Assembly (NCBI GenBank): GCA_944381205.1
Contig: CALWKG010000006.1
Location: 1-55,912, forward strand
Direction of reading: 5' to 3'
DNA: 55,912 nt
From: an uncultured Clostridia bacterium
GTDB taxonomy: Bacteria > Bacillota > Clostridia > Christensenellales > UBA1242
The translations under genes and the position numbers were made by a program. This document shows positions 25,614 to 34,327 of the stretch, in pieces. The first letter of the stretch is position 1. The number at the start of each line of letters is the position of its first letter. The notes beneath the pieces are model-generated. The model saw nothing but the letters and a program-made list of their open reading frames with translations, was not told the DNA's origin and ran no database searches.

Positions 25614-26339
25614 ATGAAGAGAAAATTCATTATATTTTTCTTAATATTATTTATAGGTGTTGGCGTAATTTTTACTGGATGTAATACCACAGATTTAAGT
25701 TCGTTAAATGCACAAATAGCGGAGATGCAACAAGATATTTCTGATATGCAGAATCAAATAGATGATTTAAAAAAACAAAATAGCGACAAACAAAATCAAA
25801 TAAATGATTTAGAAGAAGAAAATGCAACAATTGTTGAAAAACTCATGTCTTTAAACCAAACAATTACGGATCTTCAATCAAGATTAAATGATGCAGAGGG
25901 TGATGTTTCAAGTTTACAATCACAACTAGCAATTTCTATAGCTAATTATAATGAACTTTATACCCGTGTTTATGGAGAAAGTAATGCTTATTTGGAATTA
26001 ACTGAAACATTTTGCTATTCTACAAATGGCTTAAAGCTGTTTGATTTATCTATAGTTAGTGCAGAATTTAATCAAAGCACGACAGCACATAGCGTAACAT
26101 ATTCTTTTAATAGTTATGTAAGTGGAGTTAACAGTATAGATGATGCTCGTTTGTCACTAACTTTTTTATTGTATGAACATTCCAGCAATCAAACATATGA
26201 GGTAAGTCAAGTTACTTCAAGTGGAATTAGATTTAATTTGTCTACTCCTGATGAGGCAAGAACTGGCTTGTTGTATGTATATGTAGGGAATGTGATAGGA
26301 TGCATTTACAACATTAGTTTTGACGAGATTTCGAGTTAA
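25614..26339 (+). CDS. Lipoprotein with coiled-coil stalk
   Basis: 241 aa. A signal peptide of about 22 residues ends in the lipobox FTGC (Cys23), so it should be lipid-anchored outside the membrane. Residues about 33-115 are a heptad-rich coiled coil (NAQIAEMQQDISDMQNQIDD). The last ~115 residues look like a small beta domain. Start ATG 25614 has AAGGGAG upstream. No specific family is recognised. It lies between the duplicated tRNA end and a phage gene fragment, so it may be cargo of an integrated element (inference). Confidence 0.75.
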   Translation: MKRKFIIFFLILFIGVGVIFTGCNTTDLSSLNAQIAEMQQDISDMQNQIDDLKKQNSDKQNQINDLEEENATIVEKLMSLNQTITDLQSRLNDAEGDVSSLQSQLAISIANYNELYTRVYGESNAYLELTETFCYSTNGLKLFDLSIVSAEFNQSTTAHSVTYSFNSYVSGVNSIDDARLSLTFLLYEHSSNQTYEVSQVTSSGIRFNLSTPDEARTGLLYVYVGNVIGCIYNISFDEISS

Positions 26340-26718
26340 ATTTTAAACCATTTTCAAGTGTAATCTCATTACTTAAAATCTCATATCTAGTCAGGCTTTC
26401 AGACGCATTTGAACGGCTATTAAGGAGTGTTCCAAGACTAATCTCTGGATTACCTCGCCAGTCAGTTTCTATATACGGCTTACCATCAGCATATTCTGAC
26501 AAAATTGCATTAGAAATTTCTATGGCTTGTGCCTTACTAGACACATTTGATGCGTCTAATTCAAACTCTACAATACCATTTCTTTTTTGGCTAACAATAT
26601 TGTCTGTCTGCAAAGTCTGACTAGTTAATTTGTAATAGTTATCAGAGTTAATCATGATTGAAAATTCGTTATAACTATCATTTTTATTGATTACAATATA
26701 GCAACATTTATTGAAAGA
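26314..26718 (-). pseudogene. Phage tail protein C-terminal fragment
   Basis: An open frame of 135 codons runs from 26718 to 26314 but begins just after a stop. It has no ribosome site before the only internal ATG (26655), so it looks like the 3' end of a larger gene. The end of the product, with IETDWRGNPEISLGT, ILSNEITLENGLKFNSKSR and earlier SYNEFSIMINSD, resembles the C-terminal part of Gram-positive phage tail/baseplate proteins. These typically carry a WRGNP-x-LELGD motif before a final beta segment. The resemblance is from memory of the family and not from a search. It overlaps the lipoprotein stop by 26 nt. Confidence 0.4.
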
Positions 26719-26793
26719 TTAAAAATGCACCTATGTCCATATTTACATTTTTATTGTTTTTGCTAATTTTACAATATTTTATTATTTTTTGAT

Positions 26794-26821
26794 TTGAAAA
26801 AAGGAATACATTTGATAATAT
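26794..26821 (+). promoter_or_regulatory. Promoter of the SDR gene (leaderless)
   Basis: TTGAAA at 26794-26799, 16-nt spacer, extended -10 TGATAATAT with TAATAT at 26816-26821, then 6 nt to ATG 26828. No Shine-Dalgarno. Confidence 0.65.
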
Positions 26822-26827
26822 GAATAT

Positions 26828-27709
26828 ATGAGCATAAAAAAGTGGTTAGAAAAAAATACTAGGGAATTAAATGGTGAAGTCATTGCTATTACTGGCGGAA
26901 CGGGTGGCTTAGGTAGAGAATGTGTTAAAATACTTTCACAACTCAATGCGGAGATAATTTTGCTAGATAGAAATTTAGAAAAAGGAAACAGTTTAATTAA
27001 AGAAATTAAAAAATTAAATCCTTTGTGTAAAATTAGTCAAATACCAATTGATTTGGGGGTTGTGGATAGTTTAAAAAATGGGATTAATCAAATAAAATTA
27101 TTACCACGACTTGACACATTAATTTTAAATGCCGGGGTTTTTAGAGCAGAAGGTAAAAATGGGGAATATAGGGAAGAATTTATAACCAACTTTGTTTCGT
27201 CTTTTTATCTTGCAAATAGTGTGGTTCCTTTATTAAAGAAATCACGATATGCTAAGATTGTGTGCGTGGGTAGTATTGCATACAGGTTGGCAAAATTAAA
27301 TTTTGACGACCTAGATTATCAAAAATCAGGCAAACAAATAGATATTTATGGCAATTCAAAAAGGCTACTTATGGCTTCACTTAGTTGGTTAAGTAAATTA
27401 AACAAAGATATTAATTTTTGTCTTGTACACCCCGGGGTCACTCCTACCAATATTACTAGACACTTTAATAAAGTTGTACGAGGAATAATAAAGTTGCCTA
27501 TGAAGGTGTTTTTTAATTCACCCAAAAAGTCTAGTTTGTGTGTTATAAAAGGGTTATTTGATAACACAATGCCGTTTGAACAATGGATAGGTCCAAAGCA
27601 CTTTGACGTGTGGGGTATGCCAAGTAAGAAGAGTTTAAAGGGAATAACAGAAGACGAATGTCAAAAGGCATTTAATTTGGCTATTGAAATGTGTGGTAAT
27701 TTAATATAA
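26828..27709 (+). CDS. Short-chain dehydrogenase/reductase
   Basis: 293 aa Rossmann-fold oxidoreductase. Cofactor motif TGGTGGLG is at residues 22-29, the LILNAGVF (NNAG-like) segment near 97-104, a Ser in CVGSIAY near 142, and catalytic YGNSK near 173-177. All catalytic residues are present. An acidic/Arg residue after beta2 (LLDRN) leaves NAD versus NADP open. Substrate unknown. It has its own leaderless promoter and is not in an operon. Confidence 0.85.
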   Translation: MSIKKWLEKNTRELNGEVIAITGGTGGLGRECVKILSQLNAEIILLDRNLEKGNSLIKEIKKLNPLCKISQIPIDLGVVDSLKNGINQIKLLPRLDTLILNAGVFRAEGKNGEYREEFITNFVSSFYLANSVVPLLKKSRYAKIVCVGSIAYRLAKLNFDDLDYQKSGKQIDIYGNSKRLLMASLSWLSKLNKDINFCLVHPGVTPTNITRHFNKVVRGIIKLPMKVFFNSPKKSSLCVIKGLFDNTMPFEQWIGPKHFDVWGMPSKKSLKGITEDECQKAFNLAIEMCGNLI

Positions 27710-27924
27710 AAACCGATTAAAATTAAACTTTTTATTTGTTTAATGTATCAATGAGTGGTTTTTGCAACACAGAAGAGAATTCGTATTAATATTTTGCTAA
27801 TTCTAAAAGAGATTTGTAAATTGCATATTTAAGATAAAAAACAATTAAATTTGATAATATAAAAAGTTTAAAAGAATTAAATCTGGCTTTAAGTAAAATT
27901 AACCAAAACTAGTTTTCCTGCATA

Positions 27925-27966
27925 GAAAAAAGGGAAATACTTTTTTTATAGTATATCCCCTTTAAA
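27925..27966 (-). terminator. Terminator of the glycosyltransferase gene
   Basis: Read on the minus strand, AAAGGGGATATACT pairs imperfectly with AGTATTTCCCTTT across an A-rich loop, followed by TTTTC. It lies about 30 nt after the gene's stop codon. Confidence 0.6.
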
Positions 27967-27991
27967 TCAAATTTTTTGTGCTAAAAGCAGT

Positions 27992-29158
27992 TTATTTAGT
28001 TCTTTCTACTTCGCCCTTTATTAGCAAATCGCCAATGTCCTTTGAAGCATTAGGACGGCGAATTTTCTTTATTTGCTGTTGCATTAAGTCGTATTTTTCT
28101 TGGTCCATAAAGAATTTATCTACTACTTCATATGCTTTGCTATTATTAGAGATATATTCACAAGCATTGCGTTCTTTTAAATAGACCATATTGTCATATT
28201 CTTGGAAAGGTAACTTTTTGTTTGCGATAATAGGTAAAAACTTGTTAAATGCCTCTGCGATTGCAACCCCACCTATTTTGCCTATTAAGACGTCTGACGC
28301 ACTCATAATTTCGTCTACATTATTTACAAAACCCATAACATATATATCTTTTTTTATCTTACCCAAAGATTTTAGTTTTTCTAACTCTTGTTTTAGTTTT
28401 TCGTTTCTACCACACACGCAAACAATTTGAAAATCGCTTTTGCATTTATTTAGATTTAGCACCAATTTTGCAATGTTGCCAAAGCCAACTCCACCGCTCA
28501 TCATCATAACTGTCTTTTTGTTTAGGTCTAGACCTAGGTTTGTTTTAGCGGTGTTTTTGTCTATTTTTTTAGAAAACTTTGTTTGTACAGGTATTCCAAG
28601 GGTGATGCGTTTGCTCAGGTCAAAACCCTTGTTTATTAAAACGTCATCAAAGTCATCACTTGGGGTTACAATGTAATCGACCCCAGTAAGAAGTTCAGTA
28701 TAAGGTGCTACGTCATAATCGGAAACAACAGTTACTACTCTGGCATTTAAGGCATTTTGATTTCCTTTGTTTCTTAAATCTGTCATAATAATACCAGCAA
28801 AGGTGTGCGCACAAAATACCGCATCTGGCTTGTATTCGTCTACCACTTGTTCTATATAAGGTGTGGCTGGGGTAATAAAGGTCTTTCTAAGAGTTTTGGC
28901 TGGTTTGTTAATATCTCTATTTTTCAATTTTTCAAACTGCCCATTTGCCAGTTTAATTGCAACTTTTACAAGGGTAAAGTAGCCATCGTTTACCATCCAA
29001 TTTGCACGTTTTTTCTTTTTGGTTTTGTCGCCATCTTTAAATAAATCTACTTGTTTAATTTCCGCGTCTTTATAGGCTTCTTTTATATAATTAGAAATTG
29101 CTCTACTCATTGAGTTATGTCCTTCGCCCGCAGACACGGTAAGAATTAATAATTTCAT
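27992..29158 (-). CDS. UgtP/MGDG-synthase-like glycosyltransferase
   Basis: 388 aa, GT28-type fold. The N-terminus LTVSAGEGHNSM (residues 7-17), with the Gly-rich loop, is the MGDG synthase/processive diacylglycerol glucosyltransferase signature. The C-terminal domain has a Gly-rich MMSGGVGFGN and a nucleotide-sugar-binding MSASDVLIGKIGG followed by EA. The likely reaction is transfer of a sugar from UDP-sugar to diacylglycerol for glycolipids. SD AAAGGAG precedes the ATG. The upstream minus-strand gene is a PlsC-like acyltransferase, consistent with lipid synthesis, though a terminator lies between them. Confidence 0.8.
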   Translation of the reverse strand: MKLLILTVSAGEGHNSMSRAISNYIKEAYKDAEIKQVDLFKDGDKTKKKKRANWMVNDGYFTLVKVAIKLANGQFEKLKNRDINKPAKTLRKTFITPATPYIEQVVDEYKPDAVFCAHTFAGIIMTDLRNKGNQNALNARVVTVVSDYDVAPYTELLTGVDYIVTPSDDFDDVLINKGFDLSKRITLGIPVQTKFSKKIDKNTAKTNLGLDLNKKTVMMMSGGVGFGNIAKLVLNLNKCKSDFQIVCVCGRNEKLKQELEKLKSLGKIKKDIYVMGFVNNVDEIMSASDVLIGKIGGVAIAEAFNKFLPIIANKKLPFQEYDNMVYLKERNACEYISNNSKAYEVVDKFFMDQEKYDLMQQQIKKIRRPNASKDIGDLLIKGEVERTK

Positions 29159-29177
29159 ATGTATTCTCCTTTGCCTA

Positions 29178-29206
29178 ATTGTATACTCTTTGTTTGTTTA
29201 TGTCAA
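29178..29206 (-). promoter_or_regulatory. Promoter of the glycosyltransferase gene
   Basis: On the minus strand: TTGACA (29206-29201), 17-nt spacer, TACAAT (29183-29178). The leader is about 15 nt and contains AAAGGAG. Confidence 0.65.
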
Positions 29207-29334
29207 GGTTAATAAGATATATCTGCTTTTTGATTCCATAAAAAGAACTTATGTAAAGCCCGAAATAGTTTTAAAACATATAGGATATCTTGCAAGAGGG
29301 TTAACTGATTTGATAGATTAAATTTTATACTTGT

Positions 29335-29367
29335 TAAAAAAACACCCACAAGTTAGTGGCTTGCGGG
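29335..29367 (-). terminator. Terminator of the PlsC-like gene
   Basis: On the minus strand CCCGCAAG (29367-29360) pairs with CTTGTGGG (29352-29345), with one G-U. GTGTTTTTT follows. It starts only a few nt after the stop codon. Confidence 0.65.
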
Positions 29368-29370
29368 ATT

Positions 29371-30264
29371 TTATTTGCTTGTTTTACAAATTTCAGGTAT
29401 TTTATTTTGGTCCAAAGTCGTATAAGTTAGTGGAATTTTATATGTCTTTTCGTATACTTCTTTCCACATCTTGAAATTTTTATCGGCAAGAATCTTTGCG
29501 TTTTCGTTTGCGGATTTTGAACTATCTGGGTATATAGGCGGTAATATGTGTAGGGTGTGCCTTTGTATGTACTCGCCATCAGCACCTTTTTTATCGCTAT
29601 CTTCCATTGTTATAAACATAGGCAAAATAGGAACATTGTTTTTTACTGCAAACTTAAATGCTCCTGGTTTTAGAGGACGTGGTTTTCTGTAATTATCCCA
29701 CATAGCCTGCTCTGGATAGATTAAAATTTTGTCATTATTTTTTAAAATTTGGCTAACTGCAAGTAAAAATTTTTCCATAGTTTTAAAATTACTAGAAAGG
29801 GGCAAAGTGTTGCAATTTCTAAACAACATACCATAAAAACCGGGGAAGTTAGTATAATTGCCTTCCCGTATAACTTTGTACAAAGTGTGGCCTTTAAGTT
29901 TTTTGCCTATTGCACGATGAACAATATAGTTGTCATAGACACTAAAATGATTGCAAGTTATTATGGCACCAACGTCCTTTATTTTGTCGTAATTTTCTAT
30001 TCCTTCAATTTTGTCTATTATAAGGTTGCCTTTTTTAATTTCGCCTTCATAGTATTTAATGGCTAGTTTTAGCGACATTTTGGTTTTTATTTTGTCCCAA
30101 AATTTTGTCTTTATGTACTCTATGTCGTCTGGCATTAAAACTTTTGACTCCGGATTATCCGCGACGTCAGTGTCAAATTTTCCATCTCTTTCATATTCAA
30201 CAATTCTACTATTAATCAAATTTCTGTATTCAATTTGACTATTTTCAGGTTGTTTTTTAGACAT
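29371..30264 (-). CDS. PlsC-like 1-acylglycerol-3-phosphate acyltransferase
   Basis: 297 aa. Catalytic HX4D motif NHFSVYD is at residues 105-111, followed by the acceptor-site pattern YPEQAMW near 200 and a later PILPMFITM. The family acylates lysophosphatidic acid in membrane phospholipid synthesis. It is somewhat longer at the N-terminus than usual, with ~60 extra polar residues and no clear N-terminal helix. AAGGAG precedes the ATG. It is divergent from hisS, and the two promoters overlap. Confidence 0.8.
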   Translation of the reverse strand: MSKKQPENSQIEYRNLINSRIVEYERDGKFDTDVADNPESKVLMPDDIEYIKTKFWDKIKTKMSLKLAIKYYEGEIKKGNLIIDKIEGIENYDKIKDVGAIITCNHFSVYDNYIVHRAIGKKLKGHTLYKVIREGNYTNFPGFYGMLFRNCNTLPLSSNFKTMEKFLLAVSQILKNNDKILIYPEQAMWDNYRKPRPLKPGAFKFAVKNNVPILPMFITMEDSDKKGADGEYIQRHTLHILPPIYPDSSKSANENAKILADKNFKMWKEVYEKTYKIPLTYTTLDQNKIPEICKTSK

Positions 30265-30305
30265 AATCTCTCCTTAAAACTTTGATTAAATGGTAACACA
30301 ATTAG

Positions 30306-30335
30306 TTGACAAAATCAAGTAAAGTGGTATATATA
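30306..30335 (+). promoter_or_regulatory. hisS promoter, leaderless, overlapping the divergent PlsC-like gene promoter
   Basis: TTGACA at 30306-30311 and TATATA at 30330-30335 (18 nt apart; a 16-nt alternative at 30328 exists). 6 nt then lead to ATG 30342, without a Shine-Dalgarno. On the opposite strand TTGTCA (30312-30307) can serve as -35 for the PlsC-like gene, with TTTAAT at 30290-30285. Confidence 0.6.
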
Positions 30336-30341
30336 GTTTTT

Positions 30342-31580
30342 ATGAAAACAACAGCGGTAAAGGGAATGAACGATTACTTGCCTTGCGAGGCAGATTTAAG
30401 GGACTATATGGAACAAACCATATTGCAGGTGTATAAAAAGCAAGGGTTTGAACGTATTTATACCCCAATAGTAGAGGATATAGAGAATTTGCAAAAAAGT
30501 GATGGTGGGGAAAACCTTAACTTAATTTTTAAAATTTTAAAGCGGGGCGAAAAGTTGGAGAAAGCCTTATCTTCGCGAGATTTTGATAATTTGTGCGATG
30601 CGGGGCTTAGATATGACTTAACTCTACCACTATCACGTTATTTTGCTTGTCATAAAAACGAGTTATCTTTGCCCTTTAAGGCAATACAAATAGGTACTGT
30701 TTATCGCGCGGAACGTCCGCAAAAGGGTAGAGATAGGGAGTTTAAGCAGTGCGATATAGATATTTTGGGCAGTAGCAGTGAAAATTGTGAAATAGAGTTA
30801 ATAGATACAACCGCACGGGCTTTAAATCAGGTCGGAATAAAAAATTTTACTATTAGGATTAGCAGTAGGATTTTGCTTAGAGATATGTTGGCTCATTTTG
30901 GATTTGACGCCGAAGATTTTAATAGCATTTGCATTACCTTTGATAAGTTGGATAAAATAGGCACGAGCGGTGTCGTGCAAGAATTAACAAATAAGGGCTT
31001 TAATGTGGATAACATTAATAAGTTTGCCTTGTTGCTCAATAAATTACCAAGTAGTATTGACGAGTACGAAAAGATTTTTGGTGCGTCTGATGAAAGCCTT
31101 AGGTTAAAAAACATAATAGATAAAGTTTGTCAGGCAAGTGATGGTGGTTATCCCGTAAGGTTTGACTTAACACTGGTTAGAGGACAAGGATATTACACAA
31201 GTACTGTTTTTGAGATTGAAAGTAGTGACTTTAATTGTTCTATTGGTGGTGGCGGACGGTACGATAATATGATAGGAAAGTTTTGTGGCGATACTGTGCC
31301 TGCGGTAGGGTTTTCAATAGGGTTTGAAAGAATTTATGCTATTTTAAAGCAAAACGATATAAAATTAACTTATAAAAAAATTGCAGTGATTTACGATGAA
31401 GATAATTTTGTGCAAAGTTTTATTTTTCAAAAAAGCCTACAAAAAGATTATTGTACAAAGTTGTTTGAAAGACCAAAAAAATTGGGCAAACTGCTATCTA
31501 TGCTTGAACAACAAAACTATTATGGCTTTGTAGTGGTTAGCGAAGGACGAGAAATTAGAGAGTTAAAGGGAAGTAAGTAG
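30342..31580 (+). CDS. hisS: Histidine-tRNA ligase
   Basis: 412 aa class II synthetase. Motif 2 region is YRAERPQKGRDREFKQCDID (about residues 128-147), the histidine-specific stretch is LVRGQGYYTSTVFE, and motif 3 is VGFSIGFERIYAIL. The C-terminal anticodon-binding domain is present but on the short side. It charges tRNA-His with ATP. ATG 30342 lies 6 nt after the -10 box; an in-frame TTG at 30306 lies inside the -35. No T-box leader is possible with this promoter. rpiB follows by 2 nt. Confidence 0.92.
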   Translation: MKTTAVKGMNDYLPCEADLRDYMEQTILQVYKKQGFERIYTPIVEDIENLQKSDGGENLNLIFKILKRGEKLEKALSSRDFDNLCDAGLRYDLTLPLSRYFACHKNELSLPFKAIQIGTVYRAERPQKGRDREFKQCDIDILGSSSENCEIELIDTTARALNQVGIKNFTIRISSRILLRDMLAHFGFDAEDFNSICITFDKLDKIGTSGVVQELTNKGFNVDNINKFALLLNKLPSSIDEYEKIFGASDESLRLKNIIDKVCQASDGGYPVRFDLTLVRGQGYYTSTVFEIESSDFNCSIGGGGRYDNMIGKFCGDTVPAVGFSIGFERIYAILKQNDIKLTYKKIAVIYDEDNFVQSFIFQKSLQKDYCTKLFERPKKLGKLLSMLEQQNYYGFVVVSEGREIRELKGSK

Positions 31581-31582
31581 TT

Positions 31583-32014
31583 ATGATTATATTAGGTTGT
31601 GACCACGGTGGATTTGAGTTAAAAGAAAGGATAAAAAAGTATCTTTTAAAATTAAAGCAGGATATTGTAGATGTAGGTGCTTTTACATTTGATAAAGATG
31701 ACGATTTTTCAAAAAAAGTACTTCTTATGCGCTCTGCTTTTGATAAAAATAACAGTGCAAAAATCATTGCCATTTGTAAAAGTGGTGTTGGTATGTGTAT
31801 AGGGCTTAATAAACATAAAGGGATTAGGTGCGCACTTTTAGATAATTCTTTTGCGGTAGAATTGGCACGGGCTCATAATAATATTAATGCTTTGGCTCTT
31901 AGTGGTGAAAACACTAGTTTTGTTAAGGCAAAAAAAATGATAGATGCCTTTTTAAAAACAAAAGAGTTACCGGGTAAATACCAAAAACGTATGAAGGAAA
32001 TAGAAATTAAGTAG
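31583..32014 (+). CDS. rpiB: RpiB-type ribose-5-phosphate isomerase
   Basis: 143 aa, the usual size. Seen: DHGGFELKE near the N-terminus (usually DHAGFELK), the catalytic Cys in AICKSGVGMCIGLNK, KGIRCALL, and the ARAHNNINALALSG segment. It interconverts ribose-5-phosphate and ribulose-5-phosphate. Some members act on allose or galactose phosphates, which cannot be ruled out. It follows hisS by 2 nt with AAAGGGAAG as ribosome site, so it is an operon partner. Confidence 0.88.
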   Translation: MIILGCDHGGFELKERIKKYLLKLKQDIVDVGAFTFDKDDDFSKKVLLMRSAFDKNNSAKIIAICKSGVGMCIGLNKHKGIRCALLDNSFAVELARAHNNINALALSGENTSFVKAKKMIDAFLKTKELPGKYQKRMKEIEIK

Positions 32015-32122
32015 TCTTTTAGGTAAGTTAATAACCAAAAATATTTTTTTATGTAGCACTTAAAAGATTTTTACAAATGTGACTTTCAATTAAGGGGCAA
32101 GATGTTTTTAGTAAAAAAACAA

Positions 32123-32151
32123 TTCTAATTTGTTAGGACAAGGCATATAGT
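32123..32151 (+). promoter_or_regulatory. Promoter of lipoprotein gene 32157 (leaderless)
   Basis: TTCTAA at 32123-32128, 17-nt spacer, TATAGT at 32146-32151, then 5 nt to ATG 32157. No Shine-Dalgarno. Confidence 0.5.
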
Positions 32152-32156
32152 AAAGT

Positions 32157-32834
32157 ATGAAAAAGTTTTTTAAAATTTGTACTTTGGCAATTTGCCTTAT
32201 TTTTGTACCGTGTATTTTGGTTGCTTGTGGTGGTAATAGTTTAGAAGGGGCGATAAGTTCAAATATTAGCGAATATCGTCAAAACTTTTTTTATGGTTCC
32301 AACTCTAACTATACTGCCAGTTTTACAGACGGAAAAAGGGAACAAGATTTTGTAACAAATGGGACTTCTACTCCACTTGTGGGGTTTGGGGTTTTGGTTG
32401 TTAGAGCAAAGGATACAACTAGCGACAATCTTGATTTCGAACTAAAAATAAACGAGGAGCAAATCACGGGTACACTTAGTAAAAATCCGTTTGATAATAG
32501 TTACGTGATTGATGTTGAGCGAGAAGTTAGCGCGGGGGATAAGGTTTTGCTTAAAATAAATAGTTTCGATCAAGGATACACACAACTAGATAACTTGTCC
32601 AATGAATGGGCGGTAAATCATAATAAGGCGCTTAATATTTTTGTTGAGCACAATAAGGAGAACTTGTCTAAGTATTATGTAGACAATGTTTTTTCAGGTG
32701 AAGTTTATATAAAGATAGTTGCTGATAAGTTAGATGAGGGCAATATATACTGGTACGTGTTGTGCGTACTGACAGATGGCAATGTTATGGGGAGTTTAAT
32801 AAGTGTAAAAACTGGCGAAATACTACAAAATTAG
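32157..32834 (+). CDS. Lipoprotein of unknown function
   Basis: 225 aa. A hydrophobic signal peptide ends in the lipobox LVAC (Cys24), followed by GGNS. The mature part is soluble, with no repeats and a beta-rich appearance. No family is recognised. It is a single gene with a leaderless promoter, 40 nt before hflX. Confidence 0.75.
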   Translation: MKKFFKICTLAICLIFVPCILVACGGNSLEGAISSNISEYRQNFFYGSNSNYTASFTDGKREQDFVTNGTSTPLVGFGVLVVRAKDTTSDNLDFELKINEEQITGTLSKNPFDNSYVIDVEREVSAGDKVLLKINSFDQGYTQLDNLSNEWAVNHNKALNIFVEHNKENLSKYYVDNVFSGEVYIKIVADKLDEGNIYWYVLCVLTDGNVMGSLISVKTGEILQN

Positions 32835-32864
32835 TTGCAAAAAGTTTTATTTTGGTGGTAGAAT
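32835..32864 (+). promoter_or_regulatory. Promoter of hflX (leader of 0-3 nt)
   Basis: TTGCAA at 32835-32840, 18-nt spacer, TAGAAT at 32859-32864, then 9 nt to ATG 32874. No Shine-Dalgarno. Confidence 0.55.
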
Positions 32865-32873
32865 TTTTTCACT

Positions 32874-33947
32874 ATGGATAACAATATACAAGAAAGAGCA
32901 AAAGCAGTTATAGTAGCCGTTGCTTTTAATCAAAATAATGTAGATTTTTCAAACGAATTTGCAGAACTGTCAAGTTTGTGTTATACAGCACAATTAGATG
33001 TTGTGGGTGAAATTTCTCAAAACGTAAAGGAAAAAAATCCTCGCACACTAATAGGTTCGGGCAAGGTGGAAGAAATTAAAAATTTGGTTAGTGAATTGCA
33101 AGCAGATATTGTGGTAATAGATTGCGAACTTAGTGGTTCTCAACTTAGTAATATAGAAGATACAGTGGGAGTTAGAGTTATAGATAGGTCTATGCTAATT
33201 TTGGATATCTTTGCTATGCGTGCTACCACTAACGAAGGCAGATTGCAAGTAAAACTGGCACAGTTAAAATATACCTTGCCTAGGGCGAGTAGTTTAAGTT
33301 CGTCTGCGGGTAAATTTGGTGGCGGGGTTGGTATGCGTGGACCCGGAGAAACAAAACTTGAAATAGATAGGCGAAAAATTAGGGAAGAAATCTTAAAACT
33401 AGAACGCGAAATTAAAAAATTAAAAACCCAGCAGAGTTTAAAGCAAAACGAAAGGCAAAAAAATAGAATAAAGCAGGTTGCAATAGTGGGCTATACCAAT
33501 GCGGGAAAGTCCACTCTTATGAATAGGATAACAAAGGCTGACATTTATGCCGATAATTTGCTTTTCGCAACCTTAGATACTACATCTAGAAAGGTCTGGT
33601 TGGGTGAAAACAAGACAATTATATTGGTTGATACGGTGGGCTTTATAGATAAATTACCACACGCGTTTATAGATGCTTTTAATGCAACTCTTAAAGAAAC
33701 TATTGATGCAGACCTGTTATTGCACGTGATAGATGCTTCGGACACAATGTATAAACAAAAAATTGACGTTGTGAGCAAAGTGCTTAAAGAGATAGGAGCG
33801 GAAAATAAAAAAATTATCAACGTTTATAACAAAATAGACAAAATAGAGGATTTTAGCCCTCTTTCAGATGGTATAAAAATTAGTGCAAAAAATAATCAGG
33901 GTATAGAAGAATTAAAAAAAGAAATAGTAAAAGTTTTATTCGATTAA
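32874..33947 (+). CDS. hflX: GTPase HflX
   Basis: 357 aa. An N-terminal HflX domain contains TLIGSGKVEEI. A Gly-rich linker (GGGVGMRGPGETKLEIDRR) and a helical segment follow. The GTPase domain has GYTNAGKST (about 206-214), DTVGFIDKLPH near 253 and NKID near 318. HflX binds the 50S subunit and splits stalled or hibernating ribosomes. It is shorter than many homologues (about 420 aa), mainly at the C-terminus. It has its own promoter and little or no leader. Confidence 0.92.
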   Translation: MDNNIQERAKAVIVAVAFNQNNVDFSNEFAELSSLCYTAQLDVVGEISQNVKEKNPRTLIGSGKVEEIKNLVSELQADIVVIDCELSGSQLSNIEDTVGVRVIDRSMLILDIFAMRATTNEGRLQVKLAQLKYTLPRASSLSSSAGKFGGGVGMRGPGETKLEIDRRKIREEILKLEREIKKLKTQQSLKQNERQKNRIKQVAIVGYTNAGKSTLMNRITKADIYADNLLFATLDTTSRKVWLGENKTIILVDTVGFIDKLPHAFIDAFNATLKETIDADLLLHVIDASDTMYKQKIDVVSKVLKEIGAENKKIINVYNKIDKIEDFSPLSDGIKISAKNNQGIEELKKEIVKVLFD

Positions 33948-34098
33948 TTTTGTTAACATTTTTTAGAGAAACTAAATATTATGATTTAGAAACCAAAGAA
34001 AAGAGTTTCTAACAAGTTAACCAAAGAAAAAAATACATAGTAAGTTTACTTTTATACTTGTACTTTAAGAAAAATCTTTTTTTAAGGAGAAAATACCT

Positions 34099-34275
34099 AT
34101 GAATTTTTTTAACAACAACTCTTGTGGTTCTAATGGTTGCAACTCTTGCTTATTGTTATTAATTTTATTGCTTTGCAACTGCAATGGCGGTTTAGGGCAA
34201 GGTATAGATTGTTGCACTTTAATACTTATAATTTTGCTTCTTACATCTAACAACTGCCAAGGACCTGCTTGCTAA
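34099..34275 (+). CDS. 58-aa Cys/Asn-rich hydrophobic peptide
   Basis: ATG 34099 follows AAGGAG at 34084-34089 with 9-nt spacing, and a strong terminator starts 15 nt after the stop. The peptide alternates Cys/Asn-rich polar blocks (NNNSCGSNGCNSC, CNCNGG, CC, NNCQGPAC) with two Leu/Ile stretches of about 8-9 residues (CLLLLILLLC and TLILIILLL). It has nine cysteines in 58 residues. No family is recognised. It may be a small membrane or spore-coat-like structural peptide. The ribosome site, terminator and composition support a real gene. Confidence 0.65.
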   Translation: MNFFNNNSCGSNGCNSCLLLLILLLCNCNGGLGQGIDCCTLILIILLLTSNNCQGPAC

Positions 34276-34290
34276 AACAAACCAAAGATA

Positions 34291-34327
34291 AAAAAGGGGA
34301 ATTTTAAATCCCCTTTTTATTTTTTTA
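34291..34327 (+). terminator. Terminator of the Cys-rich peptide gene
   Basis: AAAAAGGGGAATTT and AAATCCCCTTTTT form a near-perfect hairpin, with T-rich sequence after it. Confidence 0.85.

Noticed and set aside
30265-30341. T-box riboswitch before hisS
   Set aside because: The promoter places transcription start at the ATG, so there is no leader and no T-box sequence is seen.
33986-34012. Hairpin TTAGAAAC/GTTTCTAA after hflX as a terminator
   Set aside because: An 8-bp stem exists but no T-run follows, so termination is not supported.
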